A stretch of DNA of 64,000 nt from Branchiostoma floridae (lineage: Eukaryota; Chordata; Leptocardii; Amphioxiformes; Branchiostomatidae): contig NC_049990.1 of assembly GCF_000003815.2 (NCBI RefSeq), positions 21,903,297-21,967,296 on the forward strand, written 5' to 3'. Positions 1 through 10,981 of the stretch are shown in pieces (position 1 is the stretch's first letter; each line of letters starts with the position of its first letter). The notes under the pieces are model-generated. The model was given only the letters and a program-made list of their open reading frames with translations, did no database searches and was not told the origin of the DNA. The position numbers were made by a program, and so were the translations under genes.

Positions 1-163
1 GAAATTTGGCGTAAGTCACAATTTAACTTGGTGTTGGTTACGTAAAGTTTAAGTCTTTTCCACAATGTCATTTACCAACACAGATGAACTTTCATGCTAA
101 AAAACAAACAAGCATATTTATATACGTATCTGACCATGGTTTGGGACACCTTTGCTTTCTCAG

Positions 164-3100
164 CAACAGGTGAGTTTCCATCAGAGACAAGGAAAAGGTG
201 TGCGACAGACATGGATGACATCACTCCTCCAGGAAAACACCTCAAACCTTGTTCCCCCATTCCTGATGCAGTCACTTCAGACAGTGGTCTTGAAAGCACC
301 TCCACAACAAATGAAGCTCAAGACAAAACAGGTCATTGTGGTTAATTCGTTGTTGAGTTAAAAGGAATGAGATGTGTTGGCATGGGCTCTGTAATCTAGA
401 AATATTATGACTAAACAATAGTGTAAATATATATAGTGTGTTGATTGTGGCAATGTGAAATTATATAATTTTATCCATCTAAATGTCTGCTATTCTGGAA
501 AACTAGTTTAATTCCTAGAGGTCTGACAGACAAATTACTGATGTGTGCCTTTTTAGTCAGGAAAAATATGTATCAATACAGGTATACAACTATTGGTTTA
601 TTTTTAGCAGATGTGCAATACTTCAAGACAGCAAGTGACAGCGAAGAAATCAAGGATTTCAAAGATAACCCATTCCACGGAAGACAGGGAGAACTGAACA
701 TCATCGAGCGCGAGTTCAAAGATGGCTGCAGGATCGGTCTGATATCTGGTCTGCCAGGGATGGGTAAAAGTCGCCTAGCCAAGGAAGCTGCACTCCAGAT
801 CTGTATGCAATGTCAACAAAGAAACGTCAGTCTCAAGACCCACCACCTTGATGTCAGGAACGTCAAGAGCACCAATTTGATAATCGATACAGTGTTTGCA
901 GCACTCTTGGGCAGAGATTTTACTGGACCCATATCAACCCCAGAATCCTTGGTCATCACTCTTGAAAAAGTAAAGCGGCTCGAAAAAGAACAACAGCACA
1001 AAGGGTTTCACCTCTTCATCTGCGACAACATGGATGCTATTTTGGAAGATGACGACCTACGATCACAGTTATTGGACGTGGTCTGTGACATCATAAAAGC
1101 TTCTAATTATAAGATCTTCTTCTTGGTAACCTCAAGCAGAAAGTTTCGCCTAGCAAAAGAGCAACGCATATTTTTCGACATCCAGCTGAGGCAACTTGAT
1201 AGTGATGAGGCGAGAAACCTGCTGATGACGTTGGCCCCGAATGTTCCTACAGACCACTTTTCCGATATCGTGGACCTTTGTGGTGGTCTTCCTCTTGCTC
1301 TAACTATAGCTGGAAATCAACTTAAGCCCAATGGGGAGGAGCCAGGATATACCCCAGAAGAACTGGTCGAGCTTGTCAGAAAGGATGTGTTGGAGAGCCC
1401 ACTCAGTGATGAGAGCTATAGTAAGAGCGAGCGAGTAGGCCACGTTTTGGGCAGTGCAGTCAACAGACTGACCGAGGTACTGAAGAAACACTATGCCGAG
1501 TTGAACTTCATCCCAGGTTCCTTCAGTACGGCAGCGGCCGCAGCAGTTACGGGGAAGGACAGCACAGCTGTAGTGAAGGCACACACACTGCTGCCTCTGA
1601 GGCAGAGGTCACTCGTGGAGTTCAATTCTGACAACTCACAAGAGAGATGGGACATGAACCCGCTCCTGCGAAATATTGTGCAGATGTCACTCAGCAGCCA
1701 TTTAGATCTTGGCCTGACCCGCCGAAGATACTGCGTCTTCTTTGCCGATGCTCTGAAAAAAATTGGTGCAGCGATGACGAGGGATGCATCAGGAGGCGTA
1801 TGGGTAAGAGGAAACATGCTTTGTATTTGATTTTGACTTGCTTTGTTCATAGCATCAAAACTAAATGAATGAAAGTATTGTCATTCTCATACATTTATAG
1901 GCATTCACGGCAGATTACAGAAACATTGAGAAGATGATGCTGGAAGCCATCAACTGTTCAGATGACAATGCCTACAGGTAAGCCTGTACTATACTATATT
2001 CTTGCCCCATTCTCGTTGCATTCAAAATGACTTAATACATGGCACTGGTGTGTTTGAGTGAGTGAGGTGTGTTTATTCCAATAACATGTACACTTTTGAA
2101 TGTTCTCTTCTGAACATCTTTTGAATGTTTCTTTCTCAACAGGGTGTTCATAGACGCTGCCTTCGAGGGGGAGAAAGTCCTGATGCAGTACATGCGGGAT
2201 CCCAACCAGACAGTACCCTTCTACACAGCCTGCCTCAACTCTGCTATGGTCTGTGGAACAATGAAGGAACGGGCAAGGATTCTGACTATCATTGGGTTTG
2301 TAAGTACACATAGGTTCATCATTTGCTGATCCATACCCTAGTACTAGTATGTAACCATCAGCATAAGAGATAAGTCTATACTATCATCATCAGGCACCTC
2401 AAATGGCACCTCGTATGAGGATGACCTGAACTGAACTGAACTGATCATCATCATCATCATCACGGGCGGCTTGCCCGGATCAGGCCAACTCTATACTATA
2501 CCAGTAGTACATATTGTCTCATGATGTCAGGTATTACATATTTACCACCCATGAACAATATTCAGCACTTTTTGGAAATGAACAACATACTGACTTGTCC
2601 TCAGGCCTTAGCAAACTACCAAGGTAGGAACGAAGAGGCCTATGAGAAATACATGCAGGCAAAACAACTGATTGAGCAGGAAGGGGATAGCACCATCTTG
2701 GCAAGACTGTACTCCAACATTGGAGGAATCTACAACACAAGGGGACAACATAAGGATGCCATCAGGTACATGTAACAATATGCAGTATACGGTACTTACA
2801 GCAAAGAATTTTGTCCATTTCAGGTGATGTTACCAAATAACATACAATTTTTAACCTTTTCTCTGCTACCTAACTCCATAAACAATACAGATTGTGGTGC
2901 CTAATGGCTACTTTAGTCTGCTAAATGTTAAAGACAATAATGGGCCAGCATTGATTGAAGTCCACTGTGTTCTGCTGCTACAGTGGTCTAAACACCCAGC
3001 AGCTGCAATTAGTCTTTGTTCATATCTCTCTACTTTATCCTGTTCATCACTTCCTTAGCTCCAGCATTAACGGTGTGATAGAATCATAACTCAGAAATCT

Positions 3101-6100
3101 TTGGTATGATAAAGAACAATTCTATAGATATAATTTTGGATATGAATAGTAAATACATCTGAAGTTACAGTTGTGGTGACTGCATGGCAAGTGTTAAAAC
3201 TGTTCATGCCATTCTTGTTCCCTGTTCCAGCTCTCTTGAGAAGTCACTAGAGATGTGGGAACGTGTCAAGCCTGGGCCGCACTTGGGGAAGGCGATAACA
3301 TTGGCCACCCTGGGAATCGTTCACAGCTTTGTTGGTGAGTAAAACTTTTGATGATTTATAAGTGTCTCTAAAGGCACCATTTACTGTCTGGCAATTATCT
3401 TTTGCAAAATATAGCCTTAAAAAACAAACCTTCTGGAACTAACAGTCATCTTCATGCAAAAAAACCCCTTCTGATCTTTCAGTAACAAAATACAATATCT
3501 TTTGCCTTTCCAGGAAACCACATGGAGGCCAGAGAATACTATACAAGGTGTTTGGAGATGAGGATTGAAATGTGTGGAGAAGATCACCCACTCATAGGAC
3601 CATCTCTAAACAACCTCGCTATCACCTACGACAAGTTGGGAGAAAAAGAGAAGGCCTTAGAACTACACCAAAAGGCTCTCTACATGAAACGCCGCTGGTT
3701 CAAAAAACCTGCTCAGACCAAGGTGGAGTCCTTGAATAACGTTGCCGCACAGTTCATGTATAGGAAGGAATACAGCAAAGCATTGCAGCTCCTACAAGAA
3801 GCTGCACAGATGCAGAAGGAAGTGAATTATGTGGACTCTGAACAGTCTGTACTGAGTAACTTGAACCTCGGTAAGGTGTTCATACACACAAAACAGTACA
3901 AAGAGGCAGAAGAGAACCTCCGAATAGCAGCCAACTGGTACGAGGGAAGATGGGGAACTCACGTCTGGACGGCTGAAGCATTGGAATTCCTCGGAATGGC
4001 ACTGAAAGGACAGGGTAAGCATGATGAAGCCAAGGACGTGTTGACAAGAGCACTAGACATGTATGAGAAAGTGTCTGGTAACGTTGACGTACGGGACGCC
4101 ATTCCAAGGACCAGGGCATTGTTAGAAGGGCTTACTTCCTCAGTGCAGTGCCATGGAGAAACACAAGAGGGCAATGATGGAGAAATATACAGCAACAATG
4201 GGAATGCCATTGGTAAGAACTGCCTATATGTCTTTTTCACTTGTTATTCATGCAGAGTGAAATCTTGACTTGATTTTAAGTAGCTCAAAAGATGTACAGT
4301 ACAAGGGTAGCAAGATGTAACTTTAACTCATTTTGAATGTTCTTCAAAGATATGCAGGCTGTCTTCACTACCATTGCTGAGGAGACGGGATACAGATGGC
4401 CGGACCTGGCCCGCAGACTTGGACTGACAGAAGCTCAGATCCAAGACGTGGAAAGCAAACGTTGGGGAAATCTTAAAGAAAGCTGCATGGATGTCTTAGG
4501 GGTCTGGCAGAAGGAAGGGGCAAATGTCTCAGTACAAGTTCTCGCGCATGCACTCGTGCATGCTTCTCTCAAGGCCATAGCAGAGGAAATTGAAGGTGAA
4601 TACATTAAAGCTTAATATTTTCTAAATGTAGCATATCATTGTGTTACCATGTGACAAAACTTGATGACCAGTTAAAGGAACAAATTTCATCTCATTTTAT
4701 TAATTTTTCTTTGTCTTTACTTTAGGTACAGCTGAAGAAAAGGCAGAGGCAGTTAACCAGAAACAGAAACTGCAAGGTAAGCTTTCCCATTGGCAACTCG
4801 TCATTACCTCCATGAAAAAATGGAGGTATAGTTTTGAGTGTGTCTGTGTGTGTTTGTGTGTGTGTCTGTGTGTCCGCATATTTGTGGTCATCATAACTTG
4901 AGAACCTCTTGATGGACTACAATGATATTTGGTATGTAGGTAGGGGTTGGGAAGACGAAGGTCAAGGTCAATTTTGGGCCCCCTGGTGTGTGACCTTGGT
5001 ACTGCAGCCCAACTTCGGGTTTTGCTATCTCGGTGTTCTGAACATGCTATGGTCAAGATTTTTAAGTATTAGATAGCTCTTGTGCTCAGGAAAAAATTAC
5101 GTAACTTTGGGCCCCCTAGCGTCTAGTTTGGGGATAGCAGGGGCATTTTTGTCAAAAACTTCTGACGAGGATAACTCAAGAAGGGAGCAACGGATTTTCA
5201 TGATTTTTGGTATGTAGGTACCTTAGACAATGTTGTACAAGATTAAATAGTAATTATGCAAAATAGGAGTACATTTGCATAATTAATGAGGATATTATAT
5301 CATGGCAGTTTTTTCAATGTATCTCTTGTCCTGGATGTAATATGGTCTTGACATTTGGCTGGTAGATAGCTTGCAGTGTCATGACAAAGTGGGGCAGGTT
5401 TTAGCCCCCTAACATTTAATTTCGGAACTGCAGGGGCGTTTTTGTCAAGACATTCTAAAGAGGATAACTGCAGAAAGGATTGATGGATTGGCATCATATT
5501 AGGCATGCGGGTACCTTAGGCAAAGATGTTCATAATGATATACATGTTATGCAAATGAGGACTTAATTTGCATGATTAATGAGGAAATTGTATAATTCCA
5601 TTGTTTTCAATAACTGGACTTCAATAAATGTAACACATGTTAATTATGATAGGTGGAATATAAGCTGATACCAAATATGGCAATGAAGAACTTATTTGCA
5701 TAATTTATGTAAAATTGCAAAACCGCTTTATGATTAATATTGGGAATTTTATAATTGTGACATGTGTACGTTAGTCAATTATGAACAATACCATGCATAA
5801 ATTATGTTAATGTGTTAGTCAATTGCATGAAATTTACGAATTCTAAATTTTCATGGAGGTATGAGGTCGCCGAACTCTAGTTACACTTGTCTTCATTACA
5901 ATCCATGTTATCAAAATCTTTTAGTTTTAGGAATAGCACTTCTTTTTTGTTAGTTTTGTCATTTGTACACCAAACCATCTACTCTCCTCCTTTCGAATAT
6001 TTGTATTCCTCAGCTGTTTTCTACAACATTGCCGAGGACATTGGTCCTAAGTGGAAGGACCTAGCCAGGAAACTTGGTCTGAAACCTGCTCAGATTGACG

Positions 6101-6255
6101 GCATCGAGACCAGACATCACCGTGAGATCAAGGAATGCTGTATGGATGTGCTGGAAACATGGCGGCTGAGGGAGGGGGGCGCCGCCACCATCCAGGTTCT
6201 ACAACAGGCTCTGAGGGAAGCAGACCTGACCGCTTTAGCAGATGAAATGTGTTAG
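164..6255 (+). CDS. NB-ARC / TPR / tandem Death-domain STAND protein, 5' partial
   Basis: I read ten exons: 164(or 170)-331, 611-1803, 1901-1977, 2143-2299, 2605-2765, 3231-3334, 3514-4212, 4350-4595, 4726-4776 and 6014-6255 (stop TAG), about 1,030 residues, all with GT-AG borders and matching phases. The first visible exon has an acceptor, so the true start lies upstream. Exon 2 holds an NB-ARC-type NTPase: P-loop GLPGMGKS at 748-771, a Walker B-like segment ending in ICDN near 1017-1028, a VTSSRK sensor-like motif, and GGLPLAL near 1280-1300. Exons from 2605 to 4212 encode TPR repeats resembling the kinesin-light-chain type. Two Death domains follow (4350-4595 and 6014-6252), similar to each other. 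Such proteins are APAF1- or NLR-like oligomerising switches: the NTPase assembles, TPRs sense or bind, Death domains recruit adaptors. The ligand is unknown. No orthologue is claimed; lancelets have many such architectures. Confidence 0.85.
4805..5861. mobile_element. MITE-like non-autonomous DNA element in the intron between the Death-domain exons
   Basis: A perfect 14-bp terminal inverted repeat bounds the element: TACCTCCATGAAAA at 4805-4818 and its reverse complement at 5848-5861. The outermost bases are TA, which suits a TA target site as in Tc1/mariner-type elements. The interior is non-coding. It contains a TG-rich tract near 4840-4870 and degenerate internal repeats whose units start with a GGCCCCCT or AGCCCCCT motif near 4976, 5109 and 5402, with AT-rich stretches containing TTTGCAT or TTATGCA. 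No transposase is visible, so it would need enzyme supplied elsewhere. Confidence 0.65.
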
Positions 6256-7496
6256 ATGGACGCCACCTGTCCAGTGAGACAATGACCATGCAAATACACA
6301 TACATGACTGTACATGTAAGCATGTAGAAGGTCAATGGTTGAGTAACTGACATAAGACAGTGCCTTCTGAAACGTCTGGCCGTTTCCAAATTGTATCCAG
6401 GTAATTGAGTAACTGTTGCCTTACGAATCTTATCCTAGTTGTCTAACCTTCATCAAGGCATTTTACTCTTAGTTCTGTGTCACTAGAAATAGTACTAGAT
6501 CTATTGTTTCATGTTATGTGGGCCTGGATACCAGACCCCTGCCTGATGTCAAAAGTATCTATCGTGTGGGTATTTTTGAGACTGGACTGGGGTCTGGTAT
6601 CCAGGCTATACTTTTACCTACCATGTTTAATTCATATGTTTTTGAAGTACAAATCAAAAGTATGTGCAATGGAATCCGATAACCAAATAAGAGCTATGTA
6701 TCCATAATCTGGGGTAACATACAATTACAGTACAATGTATTTCTGATGACTTTAATCATGAAGATAATTACATCACTGATGAGTCATTTGTTAAAACTAA
6801 ATGTTCCACTCAGTTTAATCCAAAAGCATAAAACCTTTCCTTTCCAATGTCCCTCAATAAGCTTTAGTACATATACAAATGTTAGTGAAGACACTTTAAA
6901 GTCCAGTTAAGTATACCTGTCACACATCTACAATGATTTCTTCATGTCTATAAATAGTTCTCCAATATCCCCACTACAAAGTGTCAGCTAAGTCTACTTT
7001 GAATTTAGATTGACAAATAATAAATGCACATACAGAAACAAGTCTAGAGAAGGACCAAATACCAAAGATCCAAGGGCCGTTGCATGACACTTACATATAC
7101 ACTAATCGCATAACTGTTCTGAGTACTGGGCATATACAGTGTATATATGAGTATCTGTTGATGAAATGACTGAAAATAAAGTTTGTTGTTAAAAATGCAT
7201 TACATAGATACAAAGAATGAATTTTTGTATTGTTTTTCTATTCTGCCTCTAAATTTGCTCAGAATATTAGTATTTGAATGTCAGATTAGATGTTGAAGAA
7301 AAATTGAAATTTATCATCCTTTTCTTAAAGCTTGAAGGTTTGACACTTAAATACCTTTTAAGAGTGGTCCTCACAACAACAGAAAGGATCCAAATATTTT
7401 ACAGTACTTTGTGGAAGGTATTGGTATGATTTACAAGTATGCTAAGTTTTGGTAACAAAATTGGGTAACAAGTCTGTACACCAGAGGTTGGGATGT
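6256..7496 (+). other. 3' UTR of the NB-ARC/Death gene and convergent intergenic spacer
   Basis: No coding sequence is visible here. A canonical AATAAA lies at 7175-7180 on the plus strand, about 920 bases after the stop codon at 6255, and probably ends the NB-ARC/Death transcript. A foldback repeat sits at 6522-6606. The left end of the minus-strand CWC15 gene begins at 7497, so the two genes are convergent with roughly 300 bases between the polyadenylation signal and the CWC15 stop codon. I found no minus-strand AATAAA for CWC15 by eye. Confidence 0.5.
6522..6606. repeat. Short foldback repeat with 18-bp perfect arms
   Basis: The left arm GCCTGGATACCAGACCCC at 6522-6539 is the exact reverse complement of 6589-6606, with a loop of about 49 bases. 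It lies in the probable 3' UTR of the NB-ARC/Death gene, so the transcript could form a hairpin. It looks like a very short MITE. Confidence 0.7.
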
Positions 7497-9996
7497 CTAC
7501 TTTACATATTTGTTCATGAACCTTTTGTGGAAGTCTGATCTGAGGGTGTCATTGATGAAACCTCCACTCCCATCTTCTGTCCCACGGGCGCAGTTCTTAA
7601 ACACGACGTCATCGTCCCATCTGTGAGGAATAGAGAAAATAACAGTCAAAACCTCAGAATATGTAGCAATTTGAGGTTCCTTGTAAAGCCTAGCGGCACA
7701 TGGGGCAGCAGGTTTTCTTGCTGTTTCAGTAACGGTATATTCTACAAGGAGGGAATGCTTGTCCTTCCCCTTAAAAGTACTCGAGGCACCTCCTTGGGCG
7801 AGGCACCTCCTTGAGCGAGGCACCTCCTTGACAGCAAGCATTTTACGTGTCTTCTGATAGAAGATGCAGCCCCAACCAAGATGTCCTTACCACAGGACTT
7901 GAATCAGAGTCTCCAAGTTAAAAACTTTCAGGAACCTGGAGCTCAACTGTGAGGCTGCTACCAGTTGAGCCACAGGGACATCCCCTATCACATTGTGTAA
8001 AGCTCTTTGGCTAATCTGTTGTGCCATGCCTGATAAAGTAAGACAGCACCTCTTCAAACACAAGGCCCCATTTTACATCCCTTTTGAAAGATGATGCAGC
8101 TCCAATTGAGATGCCCTTCCCAGGATAAGATTCAGGGTCTCCCAGCTACCAACTAATCGGACCCAGGAGCTCAACTATGAGGCTGCTACCAGTTGAGCTA
8201 TAGGGACATCCTTGGGGTCTCTTTAACAGTTAGAAGAAGGAAATGAAGAAAAATTGAGAGAAAAGTTATGAAGCTCTTACCTCCGGCTAACCTTGAAGTT
8301 GGCAGCAGCCTGGTTCATGAGGGGGTTGCCATGGAGGATGTTCTCTGTACGGATCTTCTCATCCTGAACCTTCTTCTCTTGTTCCTGTCATTATTGAAAA
8401 TAAAGAAATAAAAGATCAGAGGACCGCATTTAAAACACAACTAACACCTTACAGACGATATTGCTGTGGACAACACAATGTAGAAGAGACTAGTATCAGC
8501 AATTCTTCAAACTTAAAAGAATTCTACAACTAAGCACAACATGTTCTTATACTTTTTGCTTTTGCGTACCTTCTTGGCTTCTTCCTGTGCTCGTTCCCTC
8601 TTGATCTTTGTCAGCTCTGCCAGCAGTTCTGCTGTGTCATCATCATCGCTGTCATCATCATCATCTTCATCCTGCAGGTAAGCACAAATGTAACATATTG
8701 TAGTACAATGCTAACCTTTCTTCCAACACAAAGGTATACAAGGATCTGTTGAGCATTGTACTTTGACTACAGTACTAACACATATGAGCTTCAATGGTAA
8801 CATATTGTAAACAAGATTTCCTATGTTATGGCATATTCCATTTAATTTGAAATGGGTAATTAATACCATTTTTACATGTAAGGAATTGCAAGAAACTTTT
8901 GACACAAAAGACTGATAAATTTCAACATGAGTCTTTTCAAATGACTGTGATGATGTATAGTGTATGTTTGTTACTTACATCATCATCTACAGGGTCATCT
9001 GCATCCAAGTTTGCTGCAGGGATCTGGTCCAGACGGGGTCGCTTTGATGACCCAGATGGTTCTACATGGGCACAACCATATGATTAAATGTCAAGTAATA
9101 AAAACGTTCAAAGAGTTCCTATGTTATAAAAAAATCAACATATTTCAGCCTTAGGAAGTTAGGTATCAAAGGGTGGTTGTAGAACAGTGTACGAACAGCA
9201 AATGTTATTTCCGTTCTCTGTCTTTTAGATTGCAAGGAGTGCTGAAAGGTACATTCTTGACTTAAGTTGGTTACGTCCAATATGATGAATATAATGTACA
9301 AGTACAATGTACAAAACTTCAAACCTCTGCGATCTCCCCTCTTCTCCACGCGTGCCTGGCGTTCACGCTCCTCGAGCTCACGGCGGAAGTCACGGCTGCG
9401 CACCTCCTCGGAGGTGTCCTGACCGGGCTGCCTGTACACAACAGCACAAGGGAGAAACTGCAAGTTAGATCCATCAATACTTATTTTGAGAGCCCTGTTG
9501 TACTAGGATTTGATAATAACGAGTTTCACTAAAAATGGTTGGGTAACTTGATAGTTAGCAATTTAAGGACCATACCTTGAAGATAGGATTTTAGAGACTG
9601 TACTTTGACCACTTACTGCTTTATGGGCTGGAGTCAAACTTGAGCTTTAATAGTGTTTCTAAAGGCTTTCATGTGATTTGGAAAAAAATCATGCATACTC
9701 AGGACATTTCCCTATTTGCATCTTTCTTCATATTAATCATAACTGTGGCCTCCACAACTTATGAATGTGAAGGATCTGATGGCAGCAGGCCAAAGCAGTA
9801 TAGGGCGAGCCATTGTATATATATATATGAGAAATGTACATAGTCCAACATGTAGTTGAACTTACCTGTATTTGAGTTTGGTATGTGCTGGTAGATCTCT
9901 GCTGGAGTACTGTTTGGACAGCTTACTCAGGTCGCCCTCCCCCTTCCCTGTCCCGCCTCTCGCCGGGTCCCATGTTGGACGGGCAGCTGTTGTCAT
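7497..9996 (-). CDS. CWC15: Spliceosome-associated protein CWC15 homologue
   Basis: Six coding exons on the minus strand, read right to left: 9996-9866, 9431-9325, 9061-8979, 8671-8570, 8384-8281 and 7620-7497 (stop TAG). The sum is 651 nt, or 216 residues plus stop; human CWC15 is about 229. The N-terminus [15 protein letters not shown], the motifs [16 protein letters not shown] and [12 protein letters not shown], an acidic stretch ([12 protein letters not shown]), and the C-terminus [14 protein letters not shown] with [15 protein letters not shown] are diagnostic of the Cwf15/Cwc15 family. CWC15 is a component of the PRP19/CDC5L-associated part of activated spliceosomes and acts in the nucleus in pre-mRNA splicing. 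The start codon at 9996 matches the conserved family N-terminus exactly. The gene is head-to-head with RYK and tail-to-tail with the NB-ARC/Death gene. Confidence 0.96.
7781..7831. repeat. 17-bp tandem repeat, three units
   Basis: Three consecutive copies of a unit containing CGAGGCACCTCCTTG lie in CWC15 intron 5, immediately before the first SINE-like element. The copies are nearly identical, which suggests recent slippage. No function is apparent. Confidence 0.75.
7861..7985 (-). mobile_element. tRNA-derived SINE-like element, copy 1
   Basis: Read on the minus strand, this segment contains TGGCTCAACTGG, a good match to the RNA polymerase III A box, followed by a weaker B-box-like GATTCAAGTCC about 70 bases further on. 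The copy at 8086-8215 shares its head (GGATGTCCCTGTRGCTCAACTGGTAGCAGCCTCA pattern). It is intronic in CWC15. It does not fold as an intact tRNA, so it is called a SINE rather than a tRNA gene. Confidence 0.6.
8086..8215 (-). mobile_element. tRNA-derived SINE-like element, copy 2
   Basis: This is a diverged second copy of the element at 7861-7985, in the same orientation and the same CWC15 intron. The A-box match is TAGCTCAACTGG on the minus strand. Having two copies about 100 bases apart suggests tandem insertion or local duplication. Confidence 0.6.
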
Positions 9997-10866
9997 CTTT
10001 CTGGACTAATCGCCGGTTTCCAGCCGTCAGCTCAAAACTAAAAGACCTTTTGGACGAATTTTGGAAGGGAAAAAAAGAAGATGAACTCAGAACTTTACCC
10101 AAAATTTGTGTTTTGTAAAGGCTACAAAACGTTGTCCTGTAGCTATGTATACAAACGTTACAACATACTTACGGTATCCCCAGCTTCTAGACTCCTTCAA
10201 CGACACACAACTATCCTCTCTGGTCCGGTTGGAAGAAGTTTGGGCACGAAAAAGGTGGTCTAACTTCGACGTTTTGTCCCAAAATTTGAGTCCTCACAAA
10301 GCCGCCATGATGTATATGTCTGTACTACGGAAATGGCCGATTCCAAACTGGTCATTAGGGGTGCCTATACTCACTTCAAAACTGATCACTAGATCATAAT
10401 GTCTAATCTGATGTAATAATATCAATGTAAAAGCAAATTCAAAAGCATTTACTGATATAATAATATGTGTTATTACACAGTAGTCGCTCAAATGTATATT
10501 TCATAAAATTCGTCGATCTCCCATTCTTCAATAGACTAGTTGTGACGCAAACCACACGCATTGTCGTAAATTCATATTTGCCTGTGCAGCAAATGCTGGG
10601 CTGATAGTTTTCGGTGAACATTGAATCAGAAAGACACATCATTTACGCTTTTATATCATCCAATTATGAGGAATAAATGAAGCCTATACGTTTTTCTAGA
10701 ACGTAATAATGCAATAATTGCAGAAAGTGTGCCATTTCGCAAAGGGGGGTCTAGAAACCGCTGGTAATTTGCATATTGATGAGGTTGCCGCGAGTCTGTC
10801 GGGTCAGAGGTTGTTGTGAGGTTTACAGAGCAGAGTCGTCCGTCTCTGCACTGTTTCCCATCCGAA
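9997..10866. promoter_or_regulatory. Shared head-to-head spacer between CWC15 and RYK
   Basis: The start codons of CWC15 (minus, 9996) and RYK (plus, 10867) are only 870 bases apart. No other coding sequence is visible between them, so this spacer must hold both promoters and both 5' UTRs and may act bidirectionally. I see no convincing TATA box. A perfect octamer ATTTGCAT lies at 10767-10774, about 95 bases before the RYK start codon; it is a POU-factor-type motif, but a single 8-mer is weak evidence. Confidence 0.55.
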
Positions 10867-10981
10867 ATGGCCATGAACGGAGCCTTTCTACGGATCCTGG
10901 CGCTGCTAGGGATGTTGTGCCCGCTGGCCAGAGGAAGTGTGAACCTGTACCTCAGCGGGGACGAGGTGAAGAAGCTTCTCG
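10867..10981 (+). CDS. RYK: RYK exon 1: signal peptide and start of the WIF domain
   Basis: The ATG at 10867 opens a hydrophobic signal peptide (residues about 1-23, core FLRILALLGMLCPLA) followed by SVNLYLSGDEVKKLLG, the beginning of the WIF domain shared with vertebrate RYK. The exon ends in phase 1 at a GTGAGT donor (10982). Exon 2 begins at 52719 with GT, completing Gly39 in frame, so the two pieces join correctly across about 41.7 kb. A second in-frame ATG lies two codons later, so the exact initiator is uncertain by two residues. The rest of the gene is at 52719-60746. Confidence 0.9.

Noticed and set aside
7861-8215. tRNA genes
   Set aside because: A-box matches are good, but no cloverleaf with paired acceptor stems can be drawn; SINE-like is a better reading.
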